In this document: positions 51,054-60,152 of the stretch, piece after piece
Position numbering within the stretch: position 1 is the first letter of the stretch
Layout: each line of letters opens with the position of its first letter
Source: a bacterium
GTDB taxonomy: Bacteria > Oederibacteriota > JAAXVQ01 > JAUVAV01
NCBI GenBank assembly: GCA_021108215.1
Contig: JAIORK010000029.1
Location: forward strand, 62,001 to 126,000
Reading direction: 5' to 3'
Length of the DNA: 64,000 nucleotides
The notes under the pieces: model-generated
Database searches by the model: none
What the model was told of the DNA's origin: nothing
Seen by the model: only the letters and a program-made list of their open reading frames with translations
Made by a program: the position numbers and the translations under genes

Positions 51054-52466
51054 TTAACCCGCCGGATCGGTTAGCGCAAAGGTGTCCGGCGTGGGACCTG
51101 TTGCCGGGGGTTCGGTTTTTATTTGGAATTGGTATTCTTTTCGGACCCAGAGTCCTGCAATGATAAAAGCCAATAAATCAGAGACGGGTATTGAAATCCA
51201 TAGGCCGTTTAATCCCCAAATTCGGGGGAGAATCAGTATACAAGGTAATAAGAAAATCAGTTGGCGTGATAAAGAAATCAGCATGGCAGCCCTGCCTTTT
51301 CCCAGTCCCTGAAAAGTTGTGATCCACATAAAGGGTGGTCCCATCAGGGGGAGCATACACGTGGCCACCCGTGCGGCATGTGTTGCCAGGGGCAGAAAAC
51401 TTTCGTCACGCGTAAATAAGCTGATCCAGAAAGCCGGAAATAACTGTAAAAATAAGTACCCTACACCGATGATTGCAAAAGAACTGATGGAAGCGATTTT
51501 GACCGCCCGCCACAATCGCGGGATTTTTTTTGCGCCATAATTGTATCCGACAATCGGCATCAGTCCTTGGGCCAGGCCGGCGATTGGCATCACAATTAAT
51601 CCCATTAAACGAAAAACCAGTCCATTGGCGGCGATTGCGTGTGCGCCAAATCCGCCGAGAATATGATTGGCGATTGTCATGACAATTGAGCCGACAGTCT
51701 GCATGATAAAGGTTGGGAATCCGACCTGGTAGATATTGAGAAGAATGGTTTTGTGCGGAATGAGATAAGCAAGACGAAACCGGTATCCGGAACAGCAAAG
51801 CAGGTAAAATAAACTTAGCGATGCAGCACATCCTTGGGAGATCAGGGTGGCCACGGCAGCGCCTTTGACACCCCAGGCGGGGAAAAATGCCAGGCCGAAA
51901 ATAAAGAAAGGATCAAGCAGGATGTTTAAAATGGCACCCACGGCCATGAAAATCATGGGTGCGAGGGTATTGCCTGATCCGCGGAAAATATTGTTGCTCA
52001 TCATGGAAAAAAAAGTAAACCCGGCGCCAAACCCGATGAAAAACAAATAATTGTAGGCGAGCGGGAAAATATCGCTGGTGGCGCCCAGCAAGTTTAGGAA
52101 GGGTCGCGGAAAAAAAGTGGTCACCAAAGCAAAGAGCAGGCCAAAGATTACTGTCAGGGGGAAGACCTGACCGGCGATGTGGTTGGTTTCCTCGTGTTTG
52201 CCTTCGCCAAAGCGTCTGGCGATGAGTGAGGAAAATCCGGCGCCGGATCCGACACCAATGGCCACCAATAACATTTGGTAGGGGAAAATTACAGTGAGGG
52301 CAGCGATGGCATCAGGTCCCAGCTTGGCAACCCAGAAGGTGTCGGTGATATTGTACAGGGTCATAATAAACATAGATATCATACCGGGGATGCCCAATTG
52401 GAAAAGCAGGCGCCCAACAGGTGCGTGTCCAAGTTTTTGTGTTCTTTGCTGCATGCTTGCGGTCAT
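51054..52466 (-). CDS. MATE-family efflux transporter
   Basis: 470 aa from the ATG at 52466 (AAGGATG upstream; the longer frame is rejected). Twelve hydrophobic helices in two similar halves. Family features: GRLLFQLGIPGMISMFIMTL, the NITDTFWVAKLGPDAIAALT motif near the end of helix 1, and the corresponding second-half motif. It uses a cation gradient to export small molecules such as drugs or metabolites from the cytoplasm. The gene is alone on its strand, beside the small Cys protein. Confidence 0.93.
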   Translation of the reverse strand: MTASMQQRTQKLGHAPVGRLLFQLGIPGMISMFIMTLYNITDTFWVAKLGPDAIAALTVIFPYQMLLVAIGVGSGAGFSSLIARRFGEGKHEETNHIAGQVFPLTVIFGLLFALVTTFFPRPFLNLLGATSDIFPLAYNYLFFIGFGAGFTFFSMMSNNIFRGSGNTLAPMIFMAVGAILNILLDPFFIFGLAFFPAWGVKGAAVATLISQGCAASLSLFYLLCCSGYRFRLAYLIPHKTILLNIYQVGFPTFIMQTVGSIVMTIANHILGGFGAHAIAANGLVFRLMGLIVMPIAGLAQGLMPIVGYNYGAKKIPRLWRAVKIASISSFAIIGVGYLFLQLFPAFWISLFTRDESFLPLATHAARVATCMLPLMGPPFMWITTFQGLGKGRAAMLISLSRQLIFLLPCILILPRIWGLNGLWISIPVSDLLAFIIAGLWVRKEYQFQIKTEPPATGPTPDTFALTDPAG

Positions 52467-52677
52467 GAAACATCCTTGTGGTTTTATCGTGTTAGCGCGA
52501 TAAAATAACATACTTTATGCTTGGTGTCGAGTATTGTCCATTGGTTTCATGGTTTTCCTTGCTCTACCTCCCGGCATTGCATATAATAGGAAAGCTTGGT
52601 TTGTACAAAGATAAAATATTGTCAGAAGATACCGTTTGATAGTTTTTTCCGAAGTTGGTCGCCAGTGTGGAGACGCT

Positions 52678-54507
52678 ATGCCAATACAAAAAAAAATTAA
52701 AAAAAAGACAGTTGCCCGAAAATCTGTTTCAGCCGGACGTAAGCAGGTTGAAAAAAAGCGGATTGTCAAACCGGCAAAAAAAACAGTGAAAAAACCGGTC
52801 GTGAAAAAGACCGGGATTAAGAAAAAAAGTATGTTCGCAGAACTGGGCCGGAATCAAACCCTTTTACAAGAAAATAAGCGTTTGGCATCCGATGTCCGGA
52901 AATATAAACATCAATTGGAAATGATCCGGAAAACCTCATTTGAGTTGACCCGAGAGACTCCGATCAGCCAGACACTGGCATCCTTGGCAAAAGCCGCCTC
53001 TGAATTTTTCAATGCGGATGCTGTTTCCTGCATGCACTGGGATGTGGAAAAAAAGCAGATGCTGATTAAAGCAGGCTATGGGTTTAAGACGGATTACATA
53101 AAAAGACAGGTCATTCCCTCTCGCAGTATCCGTCCTTTTCTTGAGAACGGAGTGGAGCATGCCTATTTTGAGAATATTCAGGAAACGCCTCAGGGTGATG
53201 TAGGTCTGATTCGAGAAGAGGGATTGGTAAGCGTACTCTCGATTTTTCTTAAATTTGGCAATACAGTGTTGGGTGCTATCAATCTGTATAGCCGGGGTCG
53301 GATTCGGAAATTCACAGATGAAGAACTGGAAAACGCAAAGCTATTTGCACAACATGCTGCGATTACTGTTCAAAATGCCAATCTCTATAAAGAAATGAAG
53401 GAAGAGGCTCAGATTGCCAAAACCTTGCTTCAGGTGGCGGAGGAAGTCGGAGCGCTCAATTCATTGCAGGATGTTTTGAACCGTGTTGTGATTATTTTAA
53501 CCAGTGCGCTCAAATTTCATTTATGCGCGGTGTTTTTGTGGGATGAGAAGAAAAAGATTTTTTTACCGGCCAAAGCGATAGGCCTGCCACCGCACCGCAG
53601 TCCTTTATTTCAGACACTTATTTTGCGTAAAGAGGATTTAAATTTTACAGATAAGGAATTGGAGCAACGTTCCGTGATCAGCACACTTGAAAACCCGGGC
53701 CGTTTTCCCATGGAAAAAATTTCCAGCGTATTGCATGAGCGCGATTTACGCATTTTACCCTTAGTGACCAAGGGTAAAATGCTCGGCATTATCGGGGTGG
53801 GCGGGTTTTACGGTAAACAGAATTTTGGGTATAAAGATGAATTGTTTTTACGGGGTATTGCAGCGGAGGCGGCCATTGGGATTGATGATGCCAATTTATT
53901 TGAGGCCCTCGACGCCGCTTTTTGGGATATTATTAAATCTTTGGCAGCAGCGATTGAAGTGAAGGACAATTACACGCATAGTCACTCCGAATCGGTTACC
54001 AGCTACGCAACCGCTTTGGGCGAGGCGCTGGCGTTGGATGAAATGGAAATGAAGCTGCTCAACAAAGCCTGTTTGTTGCATGATTTGGGGAAAATCGGGA
54101 TTGAAGATAGGATTCTTCAAAAAGAAACTCCGTTGACATTTGAAGAACGGATGAATATTGAAAGACATCCTGTGATCGGTTCTCAGCTTTTACAGTCGGT
54201 CGGAAGCCTGGCGGATGTTGCGGAGATTGTCCGTTTTCATCATGAAAAATATGACGGCACCGGGTATCCGGATCGCTTGAAAGGCGAGGCGATACCTCGA
54301 TTGGCGCGCGTATTGGCTGTTGCGGATTCTTTTGATGCGATGACTTCCGACAGGCCTTATCGAAAAGCGCTTTCGTACCATCAGGCGGTTGACCAATTAC
54401 GGACTTGTTCCGGTCTGCAATTTGATCCGGATTTGGTGGACGTGTTTCTTCAAGTGTTGGATAAGAAAAAAATAAAATGGGGATTGGTTGCCGTCCTGCC
54501 GGAATAA
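52678..54507 (+). CDS. Tandem-GAF HD-GYP protein with Lys-rich N-terminal tail
   Basis: 609 aa from the ATG at 52678 (GGAG upstream; longer frame rejected). A Lys/Pro/Val-rich tail of ~55 residues (e.g. KKTVARKSVSAGRKQVEKKR) and a coiled-coil-like linker are followed by two GAF domains (~90-235 and ~245-410). The HD-GYP domain (~420-609) carries HSHSESVTSYATALGEALAL, CLLHDLGKIGIEDRILQKET, RFHHEKYDGTGYPDRLKGEA and ADSFDAMTSDRPYRKA. HD and GYP are both intact. It likely hydrolyses c-di-GMP or a related cyclic dinucleotide. The basic tail resembles histone H1-like C-terminal repeats and may bind nucleic acid or acidic membrane lipid. Confidence 0.92.
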   Translation: MPIQKKIKKKTVARKSVSAGRKQVEKKRIVKPAKKTVKKPVVKKTGIKKKSMFAELGRNQTLLQENKRLASDVRKYKHQLEMIRKTSFELTRETPISQTLASLAKAASEFFNADAVSCMHWDVEKKQMLIKAGYGFKTDYIKRQVIPSRSIRPFLENGVEHAYFENIQETPQGDVGLIREEGLVSVLSIFLKFGNTVLGAINLYSRGRIRKFTDEELENAKLFAQHAAITVQNANLYKEMKEEAQIAKTLLQVAEEVGALNSLQDVLNRVVIILTSALKFHLCAVFLWDEKKKIFLPAKAIGLPPHRSPLFQTLILRKEDLNFTDKELEQRSVISTLENPGRFPMEKISSVLHERDLRILPLVTKGKMLGIIGVGGFYGKQNFGYKDELFLRGIAAEAAIGIDDANLFEALDAAFWDIIKSLAAAIEVKDNYTHSHSESVTSYATALGEALALDEMEMKLLNKACLLHDLGKIGIEDRILQKETPLTFEERMNIERHPVIGSQLLQSVGSLADVAEIVRFHHEKYDGTGYPDRLKGEAIPRLARVLAVADSFDAMTSDRPYRKALSYHQAVDQLRTCSGLQFDPDLVDVFLQVLDKKKIKWGLVAVLPE

Positions 54508-54749
54508 AATACGGATGCTATTTTTTAGGGTGTTAATATAAGAGTTAAGCACTTTTGGATTAATAAAAATCATTGTAAAATAGATGTATTTTGACAGACA
54601 TCCGCAATGTTTTTTCAAAAGACATTCCAGATGTCTTAGCCTAACATTATTATGCAAAATTATGGTTTTTGTTTTCAAGGCTGTTTTTAATATTTACGCG
54701 TGTCTAACTCTTGTAAATAATAAACTAAAAAGGATTGGCGAATGAAACA

Positions 54750-55574
54750 ATGTTTTTTCTAGAAGCGATTGTCTTAGGTGTTGTTCAAGGATTGACTGAG
54801 TTTTTACCGATTAGCAGTTCAGCCCACTTGACACTTTTGCCGAAAATTTTTGGCTGGGAGGCCGAACTTCTCAATTCGCTGGCATTTGATGTTGCACTGC
54901 ATTTTGGAACACTGTTGGCTGTGGTGGTGTATTTTTGGAAAGATCTCAAGACAATTTTGGGCGCGTGGATTTTAAGTTTGTATCAACCCGGGATGCGCTC
55001 GGATAAAAACGTCCGCCTGGGATGGTTTATTATCATTGGCACCATTCCTGCAGTGATTGCAGCGCTGGTTTTGAAGGAGTCGATTGAAACGACGTTTCGG
55101 GCACCATGGATCATCGGGGCATGGCTGGTGGGATTCGGTTTGGTGATGGCTGGGGCGGAAGCCGCCACCCGCAAAGAACGTGAGGTGGGAAGTATGAAAT
55201 GGGGTGAAGCTCTGTTTGTGGGTTTTGCCCAGGCACTGGCTTTGATGCCGGGTGTTTCCCGCTCCGGCAGTACGATTGCTGCCGGAATGTTGCTGCGGTT
55301 TCGCCGGGATGAGGCAGCCCGGTTTTCTTTTTTGCTGGGCATGCCGGCGATTTTCGGAGCAGTGGTGTTTAATTTGCCGGATTTGGCGGCGGCGGCTATT
55401 GACCAATCGTTGGTAACACTGCTGGTGGGTATGCTCGCCGCCGCAGTCACCGGATACGGCTGCATCAAATTTTTGCTTGCTTATTTGCGTAAACGGACCT
55501 TATATATATTTGTTGTTTATCGCGTGGTGTTGGGAATTGGCATTATTATTTGGGCCCTTCGGGCCGGTCATTAA
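54750..55574 (+). CDS. uppP: Undecaprenyl-diphosphatase
   Basis: 274 aa from the ATG at 54750, the normal N-terminus of the family (FLEAIVLGVVQGLTEFLPIS); the TTG at 54735 has its AAGGA too close to be preferred. Conserved regions GLTEFLPISSSAH and MPGVSRSGSTIAAGM are present, with the catalytic Glu and Arg/Ser residues. An integral membrane enzyme that recycles undecaprenyl pyrophosphate to the monophosphate for peptidoglycan and O-antigen synthesis. A membrane-protein gene follows after 18 nt, probably in the same transcript. Confidence 0.95.
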   Translation: MFFLEAIVLGVVQGLTEFLPISSSAHLTLLPKIFGWEAELLNSLAFDVALHFGTLLAVVVYFWKDLKTILGAWILSLYQPGMRSDKNVRLGWFIIIGTIPAVIAALVLKESIETTFRAPWIIGAWLVGFGLVMAGAEAATRKEREVGSMKWGEALFVGFAQALALMPGVSRSGSTIAAGMLLRFRRDEAARFSFLLGMPAIFGAVVFNLPDLAAAAIDQSLVTLLVGMLAAAVTGYGCIKFLLAYLRKRTLYIFVVYRVVLGIGIIIWALRAGH

Positions 55575-55592
55575 TTATTTAGGAGGAAGTTT

Positions 55593-56267
55593 ATGGATCC
55601 GTATTCAACACAAATGCTTATGATGAACCAGTTTAATCATATTACCAGTGTGTTTGTTGAACATGTAGGTGACTTACTGGTTGCCTCGGTGGTTATTGTT
55701 GTCGGGTTGTTTGTGGCAGAGATCACAAAACATCTGGGAGGTGCGATTTTAGGTTTAATTCGTTGGAATGTGTTTTGCAATTGGTTGGGCATCACCCGCA
55801 TTTGGAATAAGTTTCGGGCGGATGTTGTGCCGGCCAAAGCGACCGGCGAGGTGCTATGGTGGTTGGTGTTTGTCTCCTTTGTGATGAAGGCATTGATTAT
55901 CACGGAGCTTGCATCGGTTGCCTGGATCGGACGGACCTATTTTGAGTTTTTACCCTTGTGTTTTCGCGGAGTGTTTGTTTTGGCGGCCGCCTATGCCCTG
56001 GCCCAGGGTGCAGCGCGCCTGATTGCCTTTGTCGTGGAAAAACCCGGGGCGGTCTTTGCAGCGGGTTTGGTGCGCATACTTATCTTAAGTTGTGGTGTTT
56101 ATTCAACGTTACTAACGCTGGGCTGGGATCAGAAATTTGTCTTGCCGGCGGTGCTGGTGCTTTTGGGCAGTGCAGCACTCACGCTGGCGTTGCAATGGTC
56201 TCTGGGAAAAGATCGCGTTGGGCGTCAGATTATTCGGGTGAATGATTTTGAGGAGGGGCTGTCCTAA
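55593..56267 (+). CDS. Membrane protein resembling mechanosensitive-channel TM-helix repeats
   Basis: 224 aa with AGGAGG upstream. There are about five hydrophobic helices (VASVVIVVGLFVAEI, VLWWLVFVSFVMKALII, FRGVFVLAAAYALAQGAARL, LVRILILSCGVYSTLLTLG, VLPAVLVLLGSAALTLALQW). The pattern and spacing resemble proteins made of the conserved 'TM helix' repeat of small-conductance mechanosensitive channels (PF05552) without the MscS pore domain. It lies between uppP and the debranching enzyme gene, 2 nt before the latter, so they form an operon. Function unknown. Confidence 0.7.
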   Translation: MDPYSTQMLMMNQFNHITSVFVEHVGDLLVASVVIVVGLFVAEITKHLGGAILGLIRWNVFCNWLGITRIWNKFRADVVPAKATGEVLWWLVFVSFVMKALIITELASVAWIGRTYFEFLPLCFRGVFVLAAAYALAQGAARLIAFVVEKPGAVFAAGLVRILILSCGVYSTLLTLGWDQKFVLPAVLVLLGSAALTLALQWSLGKDRVGRQIIRVNDFEEGLS

Positions 56268-56269
56268 CC

Positions 56270-58237
56270 ATGATTATTTTGGGAAGGGATATTTGTGGAA
56301 ACCTTGAGGTTTCTTCCAGGAAAGAATGGCTTGAGACCAACGGCATTGGCGGGTATGCCTTTGGCACGGTGGCCGGGATGCATACCCGGAGTTATCATTC
56401 TCTTCTGACGGCATCCATTGAGAAACCTTTGTGCCGCGTCATGATGCTTTCTCAACTTGAAGAAGCCTTGATCTATGGCGGTAAAAAGTATTCACTTTCC
56501 ACCCATCACTATCTTAAGGCGATTTCGCCGGTAGGTTATTTAAATATTGAAGAATTCAGGCTGGATCCCTATCCTGTGATTACTTACCGGATTGCCGATC
56601 TTTTGTTGGAAAAACAAATTTTCATGTCTTATGGTGTTCCCTTAACCTGGATTACTTATCGGCTTTTAAACGCACCGCCCAATCATGAAAAAGTATTCCT
56701 GGTAGTACGTCCTTTGGCCAATTTCCGCGACCATCATCTTAAGCAAAAGGAGCGGCGCTTTTTTAATACGCATCATGATTTGGAAAAAAAAGTCGTGCAA
56801 CTTTTGCCGGACCAAAAGATGCCGGCATTGAATATTTACCACAATGCCGTTGGTTATGAACATTCAGCGCAATGGTACACGGACCTTTTTTATCGGGAGG
56901 AAAAGCAACGGGGACTGGCCTGTTCGGAAGATTTATTTTCGCCCGGTGTGATTCACTTTGAGCTTTCCAGTGAGCAGGAGACCGGGTTTCTTGCTGCGAC
57001 GACCAAAATTTTGGAAAATCCCGATCCGGTGGCGGCCGCGCAAGCGGAAAAAAGTCGTCGGCATGATTTGGTGAAATCACTGGAGCCGGGAGACCGGTTT
57101 GGGAAAATCCTCGCCGCAACAGCAGATCAATTTATCGTGAAACGGGACGAAGGACTAAGCGTGATTGCCGGTTATCCCTGGCTGCCGGACAGCGGTCGGG
57201 ACAGCATGATTGCGCTGCCGGGATTAACGTTAAGCCTTGGGCGGTATGAAGAGGCACGTGCACTGTTACAAACTTATGCCGGTTTTTGCAATAAAGGGAT
57301 GCTGCCGAATTATTTCACGGAAGTGGATTCGCATCCTTATTACAACACATTGGATGCCGCCTTGTGGTTTTTTGTGGCGGTTTTTCACTATTTTGAACGG
57401 GTTGAAGATGAGACGTTTATCCGCAATGAGATCTGGGAACCGATGCGCGAAATCATTAAATACTATCGGGCAGGCACCCGTTACAATATTCATATGGACG
57501 CGGATGGATTAATTACAGTTCCGGAAGAAGGTGCTCAGTTAACCTGGATGGATGCTCAGGTAGGGGATTGGATTGTTACCCCCCGTTCGGGAAAAGTCGT
57601 GGAGGTGAATGCGCTTTGGTACAATGCACTTCGCACGATGGAGATGTTGGCGAAAATAGTTGGAACTGACCGGGAGTTGACGGAGTATCAAACGCTGGCA
57701 GGTCAGGTTGGCGATTCTTTTCACCGGATATTTTGGAATGAAGCATGCGGCTGTTGTTACGACTTGGTGGAGGAACATTATCAAGAAGAGACCACACGGC
57801 CCAATCAGGTTTTGGCAATCGCATTGCCTTTTCCGGTTGTCACCGGGAAGAAAGCTAAAAAAATTCTGAAAAATGTTCGTCAGGAATTGTATACCACATT
57901 TGGTTTTCGAACCCTCGCGCGTGACCATGCGGATTACAAGGGAACGTATGACGGTGATATCATCAGTCGTGAGGGAGCGGCGTATCAAGGGACGGTGTGG
58001 CCCTGGCTTTTAGGCCCTTATGCAGATGCTTTGCGAAAAGTCAATGGCAATACCCCTGAAGTTCGTTCTGAAATTAAGCAGCTTATTAAACCGTTTGAAG
58101 AGCATATTCGGGAAGCGGGTTTGGGGACGATTTCAGAAATGTTTGACGGAGATCCACCTCACTCTGCACGGGGGTGTTTATCCCGCGCATGGAATGTAGC
58201 GGAAATATTGCGGCTTCATCTGGAAATGCAAGCTTAG
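56270..58237 (+). CDS. Glycogen debranching enzyme (amylo-alpha-1,6-glucosidase type)
   Basis: 655 aa. The N-terminal GDE_N region holds KEWLETNGIGGYAFGTVAGM HTRSYHSLLTAS. The (alpha/alpha)6-barrel C-terminal half holds PWLPDSGRDSMIALPGL, MDAQVGDWIVTPRSGKVVEV, REGAAYQGTVWPWLLGPY and SEMFDGDPPHSARGC, which include the catalytic acids. It removes alpha-1,6 branches of glycogen. The ATG is 2 nt after the previous stop. The stop TAG at 58235-58237 is formed by TA plus the first G of element C2; the flanking TAGCG after the element means the uninserted site would also have stopped at TAG. Confidence 0.93.
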   Translation: MIILGRDICGNLEVSSRKEWLETNGIGGYAFGTVAGMHTRSYHSLLTASIEKPLCRVMMLSQLEEALIYGGKKYSLSTHHYLKAISPVGYLNIEEFRLDPYPVITYRIADLLLEKQIFMSYGVPLTWITYRLLNAPPNHEKVFLVVRPLANFRDHHLKQKERRFFNTHHDLEKKVVQLLPDQKMPALNIYHNAVGYEHSAQWYTDLFYREEKQRGLACSEDLFSPGVIHFELSSEQETGFLAATTKILENPDPVAAAQAEKSRRHDLVKSLEPGDRFGKILAATADQFIVKRDEGLSVIAGYPWLPDSGRDSMIALPGLTLSLGRYEEARALLQTYAGFCNKGMLPNYFTEVDSHPYYNTLDAALWFFVAVFHYFERVEDETFIRNEIWEPMREIIKYYRAGTRYNIHMDADGLITVPEEGAQLTWMDAQVGDWIVTPRSGKVVEVNALWYNALRTMEMLAKIVGTDRELTEYQTLAGQVGDSFHRIFWNEACGCCYDLVEEHYQEETTRPNQVLAIALPFPVVTGKKAKKILKNVRQELYTTFGFRTLARDHADYKGTYDGDIISREGAAYQGTVWPWLLGPYADALRKVNGNTPEVRSEIKQLIKPFEEHIREAGLGTISEMFDGDPPHSARGCLSRAWNVAEILRLHLEMQA

Positions 58238-58429
58238 TGTAGTGCGTCATAAGTAACTTTATATTTGTCATTGCGAGCGAAGCCCCGACCGGATGGGGGA
58301 TCGTATGGGACTTCTGTTGGTCGCAATCTCGTTTTTATCATCATTTTGCAATCAAAACAGATTGCTTTGTCGCAAAAAATGCTCCTCGCAATGATAATTA
58401 AATATAAAGAAGTGTTGGACACACTACGC
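58237..58429 (+). mobile_element. TA-flanked MITE-like element, copy C2 (full length)
   Basis: 193 bp between TA at 58235-58236 and TA at 58430-58431. The ends are GTGTAGTGCGTC and the complement of GCGTAGTGTGTCC. The interior has GTCATTGCGAGCGAAGCC, GGTCGCAATCTCG and CCTCGCAATGA, the words of a widespread 'TCATTGCGAG' repeat known in many bacteria. It also holds a segment (58287-58321) shared with D2. It makes up most of the 381-nt gap to the next gene. Confidence 0.82.
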
Positions 58430-58542
58430 TAGCGTTTTTTGGGAGAATGATTGTTTGTGGCCGTTTTCGCGGCCGTTTTTTTGAATAACGATTTTTTCAC
58501 AATAGGAAAATTTAGGCGGTGTTGCATCAACGCGAATTTACC

Positions 58543-58572
58543 TTGCTTTCTCATAAGAGATTAAAATATAAT
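58543..58572 (+). promoter_or_regulatory. Predicted promoter for the Coa1/L7-L12-like gene
   Basis: TTGCTT (58543-58548) and TATAAT (58567-58572) are 18 nt apart and lie 47 nt before the ATG at 58619. Confidence 0.45.
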
Positions 58573-58618
58573 GATTTACAAATATTCAATAAAGACCAGT
58601 TTATTTTAGGAGCGTTGC

Positions 58619-59512
58619 ATGAGCGAACCATCCGCGGTTGAATTACAGCAGCAGCATCCGCCTTCGTGCGGAAAATGGAGCTGGGGTGCAGCATTGCTTA
58701 ATATTATTTGGGGGGGCAAACACGGAATTGATGTGGCTTTTTTAACATTGGTGCCTGTCTTGGGTTTGGGTGTCCCTATTTTGTTGGGATTGAAAGGCAA
58801 TCAGTGGGCGTGGGAAAAAGGCGGCTGGAAAAGTGTGGAACACTTTGAACGCGTTCAACGTAATTGGGCTTTTTGGGGTTTTATAACTTGGTTTTTTATT
58901 TTTATTGTGTTGTTCATTCCGCTCATGTTTGGGATCGTTCAGTTGAAATGGCAACATTCTAAAATTTATAAAGATGCGATGACCGAATTTGTTAAAATTG
59001 ATAAAATCCGGACACTTCTCGGGGAACCTATCCAGGGTCGTGTTGCCGCCGCCAAAACGCTTTCATCCGATCAGGCGCGATTTTCGGTCCGTCTTAAAGG
59101 GAGTAAAACGCGGGCGACAGTACGTTTTCACTTAATGAAAATTGAAAAACAATGGTCGGTCTACCGAATGACGCTGTACAATGCCACCGGGCAAGCAGGC
59201 ATCGATTTTCCTTTGCCGGAGCACATGCTGATGGTTGGTGAGGGCAATCCGGTTCCTGCGCAAGATGAAAACCAAGTCCGGTATGACGTTGTGCTTAAAA
59301 GTGTCGGGGAGGCTGAATTGTATTCTTTGAGTAGCGTGTTGTGTGATCTCGATAATACCCTTGGAAAAAAGGCGGCAATTGAAGCTGTTCGTTATGCCCC
59401 GAAAATTATTTATCAAGGGGCTACTTTGGCAGGTGCTTTAAAAATCCAACGAAAACTGCAGGATTATGGTGCCGTGGTTGCCATCGAAAAGAAGCAGATC
59501 GGAAATGAATAA
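58619..59512 (+). CDS. Membrane protein with Coa1-like and L7/L12-C-terminal-like domains
   Basis: 297 aa, AGGAG upstream. Residues ~15-115 have three hydrophobic segments (FLTLVPVLGLGVPILLGL; NWAFWGFITWFFIFIVLF), resembling short membrane proteins beginning CGKWSWGAALLNIIWGG. Residues ~120-195 (IDKIRTLLGEPIQGRVAAA ... RATVRFHLMKIEKQWSVYRM) resemble cytochrome oxidase assembly factor Coa1. The last ~75 residues (RYDVVLKSVGEAELYSLSSV ... GALKIQRKLQDYGAVVAIEK) have the shape of the ribosomal L7/L12 C-terminal domain. The combination is unusual; function unknown. An 8-nt overlap with the next gene implies coupling. Confidence 0.7.
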   Translation: MSEPSAVELQQQHPPSCGKWSWGAALLNIIWGGKHGIDVAFLTLVPVLGLGVPILLGLKGNQWAWEKGGWKSVEHFERVQRNWAFWGFITWFFIFIVLFIPLMFGIVQLKWQHSKIYKDAMTEFVKIDKIRTLLGEPIQGRVAAAKTLSSDQARFSVRLKGSKTRATVRFHLMKIEKQWSVYRMTLYNATGQAGIDFPLPEHMLMVGEGNPVPAQDENQVRYDVVLKSVGEAELYSLSSVLCDLDNTLGKKAAIEAVRYAPKIIYQGATLAGALKIQRKLQDYGAVVAIEKKQIGNE

Positions 59513-60095
59513 ATTATCCGTTGATGTAAATGCTGCGGAGGAACAAGCAGCGCTGGCGTTTATGCGTGATGATTTTAATCAATGTTTTGAACAGATGCGA
59601 TATTATGACAATCAAATTGTCGGCATTTTTAAATTTCTGTTTGTTGTGTACACTTTTTTAACCGGTGTGGTAACAGCGTTGTATCAATATTTTTTGGGAA
59701 CTGCGCCGACAATGAAAACCCCGGCAGTGGTGACCCTGGGCGTAGGTTTGCTGCTCGGTATGTTTCTTTATGCCATTCTAATAAGAAATCGAATTTATTT
59801 TGTTAAAGCTGCCCGGTATATTAATATGCAAAGAGTTTTTTTTATGAAGATTAAACCCTTGGGATTTGAAAATGCCGTGCCGATGTATGATCAACCCGAC
59901 CGGCCGCGGCATTTCAATTGGATCAGCTCACAGTCTTGGATGATTTATATGGTGGCTTTTTTAAATGCCATGGTGTTCTATATGATCAGTCTTTTTAGCC
60001 GGTCGTTTTCCAGCCTGGCAGGCGCGGCGATTGCTTTTTCTGTTTTTTGTATTCAAATTGCCGCTGCCGTCATTGTACTCAAGTTAAGAGATTAA
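59505..60095 (+). CDS. Four-helix membrane protein of unknown function
   Basis: 196 aa from the ATG at 59505, overlapping the upstream gene by 8 nt; the frame opening at 59466 is discarded. A helical N-terminus (EEQAALAFMRDDFNQCFEQM) is followed by paired membrane helices at ~45-68 and ~78-98 and again at ~150-170 and ~172-194. This resembles RipA/DUF-type small membrane proteins near signalling genes, but I cannot name it. It is coupled to the Coa1/L7-L12-like protein, so a shared membrane complex is plausible. Confidence 0.6.
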   Translation: MNKLSVDVNAAEEQAALAFMRDDFNQCFEQMRYYDNQIVGIFKFLFVVYTFLTGVVTALYQYFLGTAPTMKTPAVVTLGVGLLLGMFLYAILIRNRIYFVKAARYINMQRVFFMKIKPLGFENAVPMYDQPDRPRHFNWISSQSWMIYMVAFLNAMVFYMISLFSRSFSSLAGAAIAFSVFCIQIAAAVIVLKLRD

Positions 60096-60126
60096 GCTTT
60101 CGGGAGTCGGGGTAGGATTATCAATG

Positions 60127-60152
60127 ACCCGGCGGGTGTTAAGGTGCCGGGT
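60127..60152. repeat. Palindrome at the 3' end of the RAYT-like gene
   Basis: ACCCGGC (60127-60133) and GCCGGGT (60146-60152) form a 7-bp stem with a 12-nt loop. It overlaps the last codons of the transposase-like gene and shares ACCCGGC and GGTGCCGGGT with repeat E3 on the other side of that gene. Confidence 0.7.

Noticed and set aside
60096-60138. Terminator after the four-helix membrane gene
   Set aside because: The nearby hairpin (60127-60152) has a mixed GTTTATTT tail and matches the E-type repeats better than a terminator.
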